Shown: positions 57,038 through 64,000 of the stretch, piece by piece
Position numbering within the stretch: position 1 is the stretch's first letter
Layout of the letters: every line of letters starts with the position of its first letter
Notes under the pieces: model-generated
What the model saw: only the letters and a program-made list of their open reading frames with translations
The model's database searches: none
Told to the model about the DNA's origin: nothing
Program-made: the position numbers and the translations under genes
Assembly (NCBI GenBank): GCA_044225675.1
Contig: JBGAIH010000029.1
Location: 1 to 64,000 of the forward strand
From: JACMQX01 sp044225675
GTDB lineage: Bacteria > Pseudomonadota > Gammaproteobacteria > Burkholderiales > Burkholderiaceae_C
DNA: 64,000 nt
Direction of reading: 5' to 3'

Positions 57038-60000
57038 ATGAAACCACATCTTTCACTCATCACCTCCGCCCTGTACGCCCTTTGCGCCCTGGGCGCGCTG
57101 CTGCTGCCCGCCCAGTCGGGCGCCGCGCCGGCGCAGGAGCCCCTGCTGCTGCGCAGCGTCCAGGTCGTCCCCAACATCATGCTCACGCTGGACGACTCGC
57201 CCAGCATGACCTCGATCTACATGGCCAAGGACACCGACACCCGCGTGCATCCGGCGGACCTGGGAGCGTCGTCGGGCATCATCCCCACCATCACCGGCAA
57301 CAACTTCGCGGCGCAGATGCGCTCTTCGTCGTCGAACGCGCAGTACTACAACCCTGAAGTGCGCTACCTGCCGTGGGCCAAGTCGGACGGCACCCTCATG
57401 GCCAATGCCGACCCGCGGTCGGTGTGGATCCGCCCGCACCCCACCACGCCGTCCGGAGGCACGGTCGATCTCACCGTCACCGACGTGGACATCAAGACCA
57501 ACTGGTGCACGGTGGCCGACGCCTACTGCTCGATCACCACGCTGCCGTTCACGCCGGCCGTCTACTTCCGCTTTGTCTCGGGCGCGTGGGAGCGCATCGA
57601 GATCATGAAGACTTCGAGCTTTCCCAAGGGCGCGGCGCGCACCGACTGCGTGACCAACGCAACGACCTGCACGCAGCAGGAGGAGCTGCAGAACTTCGCC
57701 AACTGGTTCGCCTACTACCGGGACCGCGTGCGCACAGCCATCGCGGGCACCACCTTCGCGTTCAGCAAACTGCCCAGCTCGGCGCGCGTGGGCTACGGCT
57801 CGCTCAATGCCAACGTCACGCCCGTCACCATCGACGGCGGCGGCACGCCCACCTCCACCATCGTGCGCGGCATCCGCGAGTTCTCCGGGGCCGACCGCGA
57901 GGCGCTCTTCAACTGGATCTACGCCTTCAAGACCCGGGGCTACACCCCGACCAAGCGGGCAGTGGCCGAAGTCGGGCAGTACTTCCAGCGCACCGACAAC
58001 CTCGGGCCGTGGGGCGCCAAGCCGGGCACCGACGACCCGACCGCCCAGCTCAGCTGCCGGCGCAACTTTCATATCCTCGTGACCGACGGCGTCTGGAACA
58101 ATTCCTACCAGGCGCCTGCGTGGACCAATGCCGACTTCGACAGCCAGCCCGGCCCGCAGATCACCGGCCCGAACGGCCAGAGCTACCAGTACACGCCCAT
58201 CGCGCCGTATGCAAGCTCGCTCACCTGGGGCGAATCCGACGGCAGCTACAACAGCCTGGCCGACATCACGCACTACTACTGGAGCCGCGACCTGCGGCCC
58301 GACCTGCCCAACAACCTCACGCCCAATGCCACCAACGAGGCCTTCTGGCAGCACGTGGTCCATTACATGGTGGGCCTGGGCGTGACCGGCATTCTCAAGC
58401 TCGACACCGACCTGCCGCTGATCAAGGCCGGCAAGAAGTCCTGGAGCACGAGCCGGATCGACGACGTCTGGCACGCGGCCATCAACTCGCGCGGCGAGTA
58501 CTTCTCGGCGGCCAAGCCCGAGGAATTCGGCAACCGCCTGACCTCGATCTTCGACGCCATCTCGGTCAGCGTCTCGCTCGGCGGCGTCTCGGCCTCCGGC
58601 CAGTACCTGCGCGCGGGCACGCGCAAGTTCGTGCCGCAGTTCACTTCGGATTCGTGGACCGGCGAGCTGTTCGCCTTCGAGCTGGACGCCAAGGGCAATG
58701 CCTCGGACATCCCGGTCTGGACGGCCAACTCCAAGCTGCCGGCGCCGGCCGACCGCAACATCGTCTTCTGGAAGGACGACACCGCCAAGGCCCGGCCCTT
58801 CACCTGGAGCGAGCTGTCGCCCGACCAGCAGACCGCCCTGGGCAGCAAGGACGTGCTGGAGTACCTGCGCGGCGAGAGGGCCGGCGAAGGCAAGGCCTTC
58901 CGTACCCGCAAGCTCGTCCTGGGCGACATGGTCAACTCGCAGCCCCTGTACATCCGCGACATGGTGGACCAGGAGTATGACTTCCTCGCGCCGGGCACGC
59001 CGGGCCGCGACTCCTACCGCAAGTTTCTGGAGGCCATGAAGGCGCGCGTCGGCGCGGTGGCCATCGGTGCCAATGACGGCATGCTGCACTTCTTCCAGGA
59101 CTCGGGCGGCAGCGTGGCCGACGACGGCAAGGAACTGTTCGCCTACATTCCCAATGCCGTGATGGGCCAGCTCAGGAACCTGTCGAGCACCGGCTATGTC
59201 CACCGCTACTATGTGGACGGCCCCCTGGCGGAGCACCATGCCTACCTGTCCGGCGCCTGGCGCAGCGTCCTGGTCGGCTCGGCCGGCGCGGGAGCGCGTG
59301 CCGCCTTTGCCCTCGACGTGAGCAAGCCCAACGCCATGGACAAGGGCAGCGTGATGTGGGAGCTCAACAGCGCGACGGATTCGGACCTGGGCTGGCAGTT
59401 CTCCCCGCCGGCCGTGGGCCTGAGCGCCACCGGCAAATGGATCGCGCTGATCGGCAACGGCTCGGGCGGCACCTCCTTCAAGGCGCAGCTGTTCGTGGTC
59501 GACCTGGAGACCGGGCAGGTGCTGCGCAAGATCGACGCGGGCTCGGCGGCCGTGGGCAACGGGCTCGGCGGCGTCAAGCCGCTGCTCAACGCCAACCGCC
59601 AGATCATCGGCGCCTATGCCGGTGACGCGCTCGGCAAGGTCTGGCGCTTCGACCTGTCGTCCAGCAACGTGAGCCACTGGAAGGTGGCCAACGGCGGCCA
59701 GCCGATCTTCAAGGCGGCTTCCAGCACCAACACCGTGCAGCCGATCCTCGTGGCGCCCGAGTACAAGGCCCACCCGAACGGCGGCCAGCTCGTGATCGTG
59801 GCGACCGGCCGGCTCGTCGAGCAGACCGACGCCACGGACACCTCGCAGCAGAGCGTCTACGGCTTCTGGGACCAGGCGCCGGGCACGGGCGACGGCCTGA
59901 CCATCACCCGCACGGAGCTGGTGCGCCAGGAACACGGCACGTCGACGGTCGTCACCGTCAACGGCATCGAATCCACCTACTACAAGACCAGCTCGAACGC

Positions 60001-60412
60001 GCCCGACTGGCGCCGTGACAAGGGCTGGTACCTGGACCTGACCCTGGAGTCGGGGCAGCGCACCATCTACCCGCTGTCGTTCCTGTTCGGCCAGCTGCGC
60101 CTGGAGACCATCTACATGGTCGCCGCGAAGGACCAGTGCCAGACCCAGCTGGCCGGCGGCATCAACTACCTGCTGGATCCGATCACCGGCGGCCAGTCGA
60201 AGACGGTGAGCCTGGACACGAATGGCGACGGTGTCGTCAATGCCTCGGACATTCCGGCCGGCGCCTACAAGACCAAGCTCGACGGCAAGGACACCGTGGT
60301 GCTCAGCGGCGTGTCCAAGGGCGAAATCATCTCTTCGGGCAAATATGCCAAGTCCATCGCGACCACGCGCGAGGGCATCAAGCGGACCTGGAGGCAGGTG
60401 TATGTCAAGTGA
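57038..60412 (+). CDS. pilY1: PilY1/PilC tip adhesin
   Basis: 1124-aa exported pilus-tip protein. Signal peptide (LITSALYALCALGALLLPAQ, cleavage near AQA/P), an N-terminal VWA-like region with a MIDAS-type DDSPSM (52-57), and a C-terminal PilY1 beta-propeller (GDMVNSQPLYIRD, GANDGMLHFFQDSGG, LVGSAGAGARAAFALDVSKP). A calcium-binding loop DTNGDGVVNASD lies at about 1060-1071. It adheres to surfaces, and antagonises PilT-driven retraction in a calcium-dependent way. Nine bp after pilX; full length and uninterrupted. Confidence 0.96.
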   Translation: MKPHLSLITSALYALCALGALLLPAQSGAAPAQEPLLLRSVQVVPNIMLTLDDSPSMTSIYMAKDTDTRVHPADLGASSGIIPTITGNNFAAQMRSSSSNAQYYNPEVRYLPWAKSDGTLMANADPRSVWIRPHPTTPSGGTVDLTVTDVDIKTNWCTVADAYCSITTLPFTPAVYFRFVSGAWERIEIMKTSSFPKGAARTDCVTNATTCTQQEELQNFANWFAYYRDRVRTAIAGTTFAFSKLPSSARVGYGSLNANVTPVTIDGGGTPTSTIVRGIREFSGADREALFNWIYAFKTRGYTPTKRAVAEVGQYFQRTDNLGPWGAKPGTDDPTAQLSCRRNFHILVTDGVWNNSYQAPAWTNADFDSQPGPQITGPNGQSYQYTPIAPYASSLTWGESDGSYNSLADITHYYWSRDLRPDLPNNLTPNATNEAFWQHVVHYMVGLGVTGILKLDTDLPLIKAGKKSWSTSRIDDVWHAAINSRGEYFSAAKPEEFGNRLTSIFDAISVSVSLGGVSASGQYLRAGTRKFVPQFTSDSWTGELFAFELDAKGNASDIPVWTANSKLPAPADRNIVFWKDDTAKARPFTWSELSPDQQTALGSKDVLEYLRGERAGEGKAFRTRKLVLGDMVNSQPLYIRDMVDQEYDFLAPGTPGRDSYRKFLEAMKARVGAVAIGANDGMLHFFQDSGGSVADDGKELFAYIPNAVMGQLRNLSSTGYVHRYYVDGPLAEHHAYLSGAWRSVLVGSAGAGARAAFALDVSKPNAMDKGSVMWELNSATDSDLGWQFSPPAVGLSATGKWIALIGNGSGGTSFKAQLFVVDLETGQVLRKIDAGSAAVGNGLGGVKPLLNANRQIIGAYAGDALGKVWRFDLSSSNVSHWKVANGGQPIFKAASSTNTVQPILVAPEYKAHPNGGQLVIVATGRLVEQTDATDTSQQSVYGFWDQAPGTGDGLTITRTELVRQEHGTSTVVTVNGIESTYYKTSSNAPDWRRDKGWYLDLTLESGQRTIYPLSFLFGQLRLETIYMVAAKDQCQTQLAGGINYLLDPITGGQSKTVSLDTNGDGVVNASDIPAGAYKTKLDGKDTVVLSGVSKGEIISSGKYAKSIATTREGIKRTWRQVYVK

Positions 60413-60842
60413 TTCCAGCCAGCGCGGCTTCACGCTGATCGAGACGATGATCGTCGTGGCGATCATCGCGATCCTCTCTTCGGTGGCCTACCCGTCGTAC
60501 GTGGAGCATGTCGCCCGCGGACGGCGCGCCGAGGCCAAGGCAGCCCTGATGGAGGCGTCGCACTACATGCAGCGCTACTACCTGGCGAACGACCGCTACG
60601 ACCGCGACAAGGCCGGCAATGCCTTCGAGCTGCCTGCGGCCATGAGCGTGGTGCCCCGCAGCGGCGGTGCGAAGACCTACACCATCCAGTCGGTGGCGGC
60701 CAACCTGTCCGACACCACCTTTCTGCTGGAGGCGCGGCCGCAGGTGAAGGATGCCTGCGGCGTCCTGCGCATCGACGAGCGCGGCACGCGCACCGTCAGC
60801 GACGCCGATGCCGGCATGACGGCGTCCACCTGCTGGCGCTGA
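60402..60842 (+). CDS. pilE: type IV pilin PilE (minor pilin)
   Basis: 146-aa pilin with an eight-residue leader SSDSSQRG^FTLIETMIVVAI, Glu at +5, then a compact C-terminal domain with two cysteines (VKDACGVLRIDERG, TASTCWR) forming the D-region disulfide. GGAGG lies ~8 nt before the ATG, which overlaps pilY1 by 11 bp. Its position after pilY1 matches PilE minor pilins rather than the major pilin PilA. Confidence 0.92.
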   Translation: MSSDSSQRGFTLIETMIVVAIIAILSSVAYPSYVEHVARGRRAEAKAALMEASHYMQRYYLANDRYDRDKAGNAFELPAAMSVVPRSGGAKTYTIQSVAANLSDTTFLLEARPQVKDACGVLRIDERGTRTVSDADAGMTASTCWR

Positions 60843-60940
60843 CCCTGGCGCTGACCCGGCACCCGTCGGCCCGACGCCACACCTTCGCTCCCACCCGGCC
60901 GACAGCCGCCTTTCGCACCTGCGCCATGACCCACCTCGGC

Positions 60941-60946
60941 TAAGAT
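60941..60946 (+). promoter_or_regulatory. -10-like hexamer between pilE and the hybrid kinase
   Basis: TAAGAT in the 171-bp gap, the only reasonable -10 there. It would start a transcript about 120 nt before the kinase ATG, suggesting the kinase can be expressed apart from the pilus operon. Confidence 0.35.
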
Positions 60947-61073
60947 CGTCCCCGGCTGAATTGCGCGCCCGCCACGGGGCGGCAGCGGAGCAGGGACCCC
61001 GGACTCTCCTGCCATGTACTGCATTCCACCCCGTTCCGCCGGTCCGCAGCTGGATGACAATCACGAGGAGGCG

Positions 61074-62900
61074 ATGGCTGGCCGGCACCTGATCCTTGAC
61101 GCGTTCTCCCAGAAGGAGATCGACACCCGCGCCACGCGCGCGACCCTGGCGCAGTACTTCGAGGCCGCGCCCTTCGGCCTGCTGGTGCGCTATCTCTCCA
61201 ACGGCCTGATCGTCTGGTATTGCTGGCGTGAGCAGCAGAACGCCGCCATCCTGTGGTGGCTGCCCGTGTACCTGCTGTTTCCCACGGTGCGCGCCTACTT
61301 CGTCCTGAAGTTCCGTGCGGCCAACCGCTCCGGCGCGATCGACCCGGACTACTGGCGCAAGGCCGTGCTGTACCCGACCATTCCGATCAGCCTGGGCTAC
61401 TGCGCGAGCTTCTGGTTCCTGATCGGCGACGGCTTCGCGATGGCCAACGGCGTCGTCACCCTGTACTTCCTTCTCCTCATCTCGGCCACCACGCACCAGA
61501 TGATCGGCCACCGGGCCGCGATGATCGCCTTCGCCGGCATTGGCGGTGCCGGGCTGGCGCTGCGCCTGGCCTTCGTCGACGGCCAGGAGTACCTGTTCTT
61601 CGCCACGGCGATCGTCCTGTTCACCATCGTGCAGCTCATCATCGGTCTGCGGGCCGACACGCGGCAGCGCGACGCCGTCAAGGGGGCGATCGAGAATGAA
61701 ATGCTTGCCTCGCGCCTGTCGGAGCAGGTCCAGATCGCCTCGCAGGCCACGCAGGAGGCGGTCCGCGCCAGCAAGGAGAAAAGCCGCTTCCTGGCCGCCG
61801 CCACGCACGACCTGCGCCAGCCGCTGCATGCGCTTGCGCTGTCGGCCACCAGCCTGAGCCTGCGCCTGAAGGACGGCATGCTGCACGACGAGGTCAGCCG
61901 CGTGATGCAGTCGCTCGACGCGCTGGAGCAGTCGCTCAACGGCATGCTCGACCTGTCCAAGCTGGAGGCCGGCTCGCATGTCGTCAACACCGAGATCTTT
62001 CCGCTGTCGGAGCTGTTCCAGAACCTCTACCGCACCTTCAAGGGCCGGGCCGAGGCCCGGGGCCTGAACTTCCGCATGCGCTCGACCGACCTGCTGGTGT
62101 ACGGCGACCGGCAACTGCTCACGCGGCTGCTCGCCAACCTGGTGGACAACGCCATCAAGTACACGCCGTCGGGCAGCGTGCACATCGCGGCCAAGCCGGT
62201 GCGGCCCGACAACGGCACGCTCATCATCTCGGTGCGCGACTCCGGCATCGGCATTCCGCAGGAATACCTCACGCAGATCTTTGACGAGTTCTTCCAGATC
62301 AACAACCCGGGCCGCCAGCGCAGCCAGGGCATGGGCCTGGGCCTGTCGATCGTGCGGCGCCTGGCCGACCTGATGAACGTCACGCTGCGCGTCGCCTCGC
62401 AGCCCGGCTGCGGCAGCCGCTTCGACGTCGTCTGCCGCACGGTGACCGCTTCCGAGAAGGCCGCCGCCGAGGCCAACCACCACGACATGGACTTCCTGAT
62501 CGAGCCTTCGATCGAGCTGGTGCGTGGCCGCCGCATCCTGCTGGTGGACAACGAGGTCGACATCCTGCGCGCCGCGCGCGACGTGCTGGAGTCGGCCGGC
62601 GCGGTGGTCGAGCTGGCCACCAGTGCCGACGAGGCGCGCGCCAAGATGGCCGACCGCGGCCCGTTCGACGTCGCCATGCTCGACTACCGACTGGGCGGCG
62701 AAGAGCGCGGCACCGACCTGTCGCTCACGCTGCAGGCCCTGCAGCCCGACAACCTCAGGATCATGCTGATCACCGGCGACACCAGCTCCGAGGAGATCCG
62801 CAAGCTCCAGGGCGCGGGCGTGCAGGTCCTCTTCAAGCCCCTGGGCGGCGAGCGCCTGCTCACCGCGATCGCCGAAGTCCTGCTGCAGGATCAGGCGTAG
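61074..62900 (+). CDS. hybrid sensor histidine kinase/response regulator
   Basis: 608-aa membrane sensor: six or so hydrophobic helices (about residues 35-195), a coiled linker, HisKA with H-box FLAAATHDLRQPLHALALS (His ~245), HATPase (LLANLVDNAIKYT, GMGLGLSIVRRLADLM) and a C-terminal receiver (RILLVDNEVDILRAARDVLE, VAMLDYRLGG). The DLRQPLHAL H-box is typical of hybrid kinases that work with LuxR-type regulators. No DNA-binding output, so it needs a partner; the NarL-type regulator at 35.9 kb is one candidate. Start chosen at MAGRHL after GAGGAG; an ATG 20 codons earlier (61014) is the alternative. Confidence 0.9.
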   Translation: MAGRHLILDAFSQKEIDTRATRATLAQYFEAAPFGLLVRYLSNGLIVWYCWREQQNAAILWWLPVYLLFPTVRAYFVLKFRAANRSGAIDPDYWRKAVLYPTIPISLGYCASFWFLIGDGFAMANGVVTLYFLLLISATTHQMIGHRAAMIAFAGIGGAGLALRLAFVDGQEYLFFATAIVLFTIVQLIIGLRADTRQRDAVKGAIENEMLASRLSEQVQIASQATQEAVRASKEKSRFLAAATHDLRQPLHALALSATSLSLRLKDGMLHDEVSRVMQSLDALEQSLNGMLDLSKLEAGSHVVNTEIFPLSELFQNLYRTFKGRAEARGLNFRMRSTDLLVYGDRQLLTRLLANLVDNAIKYTPSGSVHIAAKPVRPDNGTLIISVRDSGIGIPQEYLTQIFDEFFQINNPGRQRSQGMGLGLSIVRRLADLMNVTLRVASQPGCGSRFDVVCRTVTASEKAAAEANHHDMDFLIEPSIELVRGRRILLVDNEVDILRAARDVLESAGAVVELATSADEARAKMADRGPFDVAMLDYRLGGEERGTDLSLTLQALQPDNLRIMLITGDTSSEEIRKLQGAGVQVLFKPLGGERLLTAIAEVLLQDQA

Positions 62901-63715
62901 GCCGGCTCCGGCTGGCGCCGCGCCTGCAGGCTGACGGGCAGGTGAGCGGCAAACAGCCACGGATGGGTAATGGGTGCCATGTGGCCTGCCCCGTCGAAGC
63001 GCACCGGCAGCGACTGCGGCAGCAGGTCGCACAGGATCTCGGCCACCTTGCGCGTGCATTCGGGCGAGGCCGAGCCGCTCGTGATCGTCACCGGGCACAG
63101 GATGGTGCGGAAGTCGCGCGGATCGGCGGGGTCTTCGAGCACCGACTCGTATTCGAGCGCCACCTTCAGGATACGCGAGCGCAGCAGCTCGCGGCGGTCG
63201 GGGTTGATCCGGTCCCAGCTTCCGAAGCCGCACCAGAAGTCCACGAAGAACGCCGCCGCCTCGCGCGTCTTCATCGTGCGGGCCATCTCGACGACGCGCT
63301 GGCCCGCATGGAAGACCGAGTCCGTCAGCCGGCAGTGGCTCGGGAAATGCCGGAGCAGGGCAAGCCGCACCGGCTCGTGCAACAGCAGCGACAGCACCCG
63401 GCGCGGATGCCGCATCGCGATCTCCAGCGCCACGGCAGCGCCATACGAATGCCCCACGAGGTGGAAGCGCTCCACATACGGCGGCAGCTGCGCCAGCACG
63501 TGCGCCGCCTCTGCGGCCAGGTCGATCTTCGTGTCGATCCGGCCCTCGAACCTGCCGTAGCCCGACAGGTCGCAGGCGTGCAGGGCCACGTCCGGCGCCA
63601 GATGCTGCGACAGTCCGCGCCACTGCGAACTGTCGTAGCCGCTGCAATGGAGCGCGACGAGGACGGGCGGCTCGTCGCCGGCATGCATTTTGATGGTGTC
63701 GATGTAGCTGCTCAT
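62891..63715 (-). CDS. alpha/beta-fold hydrolase
   Basis: 274-aa hydrolase: nucleophile elbow GHSYG (S90), oxyanion segment VALHCSGYDSSQWRGLS, late His in FDGAGHMAPITHP and acid in PVTITSGSASPECTRK region. No signal peptide. Substrate unknown; esterase or carboxylester/meta-cleavage-type relatives. The chosen ATG (MSSYIDTIKM) lies 63 nt after a variant of the TGACTTTGG element; the open frame runs back 29 codons through that element. Its 3' end overlaps the hybrid kinase gene tail-to-tail by 10 bp. Confidence 0.85.
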   Translation of the reverse strand: MSSYIDTIKMHAGDEPPVLVALHCSGYDSSQWRGLSQHLAPDVALHACDLSGYGRFEGRIDTKIDLAAEAAHVLAQLPPYVERFHLVGHSYGAAVALEIAMRHPRRVLSLLLHEPVRLALLRHFPSHCRLTDSVFHAGQRVVEMARTMKTREAAAFFVDFWCGFGSWDRINPDRRELLRSRILKVALEYESVLEDPADPRDFRTILCPVTITSGSASPECTRKVAEILCDLLPQSLPVRFDGAGHMAPITHPWLFAAHLPVSLQARRQPEPAYA

Positions 63716-63778
63716 GGGTTGGGGGCGAAGGCCTCGCCGCACTGGAGTTCGGTGCGTGACCTTAAGGCTCACACGGGG

Positions 63779-63793
63779 CAGCACCAAAGTGAC
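63779..63793 (-). promoter_or_regulatory. variant TGACTTTGGTCCTG element before the hydrolase gene
   Basis: Minus strand reads GTCACTTTGGTGCTG, matching the motif except for two changes near the ends. It ends 63 nt before the hydrolase ATG, in the same orientation as the other copies. With the upstream bases it forms AAAGT-C-ACTTT. It faces away from the exact copy at 63848. Confidence 0.55.
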
Positions 63794-63847
63794 TTTAGCC
63801 ACTTCTACCCACTTAAGTCACACTTTGCGCGAGTGGCTTGCGGGGAC

Positions 63848-63862
63848 ATGACTTTGGTCCTG
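63848..63862 (+). promoter_or_regulatory. ATGACTTTGGTCCTG element before the gene at 63921
   Basis: Exact 15-bp copy, ending 58 nt before the next ATG; flanking GGAC-N9-GTCC (63844-63860) makes a dyad. Between this and the copy at 63779 is another dyad-like region, AAAGTGACTT (63787) and AAGTCACACTTT (~63814). Confidence 0.65.
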
Positions 63863-63920
63863 TCGACGCAGGGCACCGAGGTTTCACCATCCGTGCCATC
63901 TACACAAACAGGTGGTGACT

Positions 63921-64000
63921 ATGTCCAAACTTCTCGGTATCTGGCCCACGATCGGCAATGGGCGCCTGAGCGAGATGGCGACTGCCATCGAGGATCTGCT
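63921..64000 (+). CDS. start of an unidentified gene, cut by the window edge
   Basis: Frame MSKLLGIWPTIGNGRLSEMA... open to the window end (26 codons seen). AGGTGGTGACT precedes the ATG and contains a plausible ribosome site. Too little sequence to identify. It is preceded by an exact ATGACTTTGGTCCTG element. Confidence 0.5.
   Translation, partial: MSKLLGIWPTIGNGRLSEMATAIEDL

Noticed and set aside
57053..60466. 1137-codon minus-strand open frame opposite pilY1
   Set aside because: Antisense of a full-length PilY1 with conserved motifs; low-complexity translation and no ribosome site.
60405..63647. 1080-codon open frame on the minus strand opposite pilE, the hybrid kinase and the hydrolase
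   Set aside because: It is the antisense shadow of genes with clear domains; its translation is Arg/Ala/Gly-rich with no recognisable motif, a common effect of high GC3.

Overview
The window is high-GC (roughly two thirds G+C by eye) chromosomal DNA of a beta-proteobacterium, most likely Burkholderiales and Comamonadaceae-like. Evidence for this: an aa3-type cytochrome oxidase whose subunit II carries a fused cytochrome c domain, the linked cox assembly genes, the stk/PP2C-rph-rdgB-hemW order, a PcaR-type regulator beside pcaIJF, DUF1841/DUF2244/DUF2970 proteins, and a pilV-W-X-Y1-E minor pilin operon. It looks like core genome; the only mobile DNA is the tail of an IS5-like transposase at the left edge. 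No rRNA, CRISPR or prophage was seen. One tRNA gene, tRNA-Arg(CCT), is present.

Layout. 0-0.6 kb: transposase tail and tRNA-Arg. 0.6-9.5 kb (minus strand): one gene train, moxR, a 73-aa membrane protein, GNAT, VWA/CoxE, tamA, tamB; the last two build the outer-membrane translocation and assembly module. 9.7-11.4 kb: cytochrome c4, DUF1841, a small membrane protein. 11.5-15.2 kb: IclR-family regulator divergent from pcaI-pcaJ-pcaF, the last steps of the beta-ketoadipate pathway, with a clear palindromic operator between them. 15.2-26 kb: mixed housekeeping and accessory genes (EamA exporter behind a probable leader peptide, hydroxyisobutyrate dehydrogenase-like enzyme, FMN reductase, TauE/SafE, KefC/KefF pair, orphan ParA, MaoC, TrmL, ComF, BioC-like methyltransferase). 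26-35.9 kb: full aa3/caa3 oxidase biogenesis cluster (coxB, coxA, cox11, coxC, SURF1, two SCO-type proteins, heme A synthase, heme O synthase). 35.9-38.1 kb: NarL-type response regulator, lone FimT-like pseudopilin, GreB. 38.2-42.4 kb (minus strand): spoT, rpoZ, gmk, yicC. 42.4-48.2 kb: Ser/Thr kinase, PP2C phosphatase, rph, rdgB, hemW, CaiB-type CoA transferase. 48.2-51.6 kb: small proteins, RRM RNA-binding protein, transglutaminase, DUF2130 protein. 51.7-64 kb: secreted DUF11 protein, type IV pilus minor pilin/PilY1 operon, hybrid histidine kinase, alpha/beta hydrolase and the start of a further gene.

The most unusual signal is a 15-bp element, ATGACTTTGGTCCTG or a close variant, found four times in two intergenic regions flanking the pilus operon. 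Each copy is oriented toward a gene, 55-89 nt before its start codon, and several lie in inverted repeats. It looks like the operator or promoter of a small, apparently undescribed surface/pilus regulon. Other points: two probable leader-peptide uORFs (before EamA and CaiB) placed exactly 7 nt after a -10 hexamer, suggesting leaderless transcripts; four further genes with the same leaderless spacing; tandem repeats spanning stop codons; and a 15-bp minisatellite shared by tamA and tamB.
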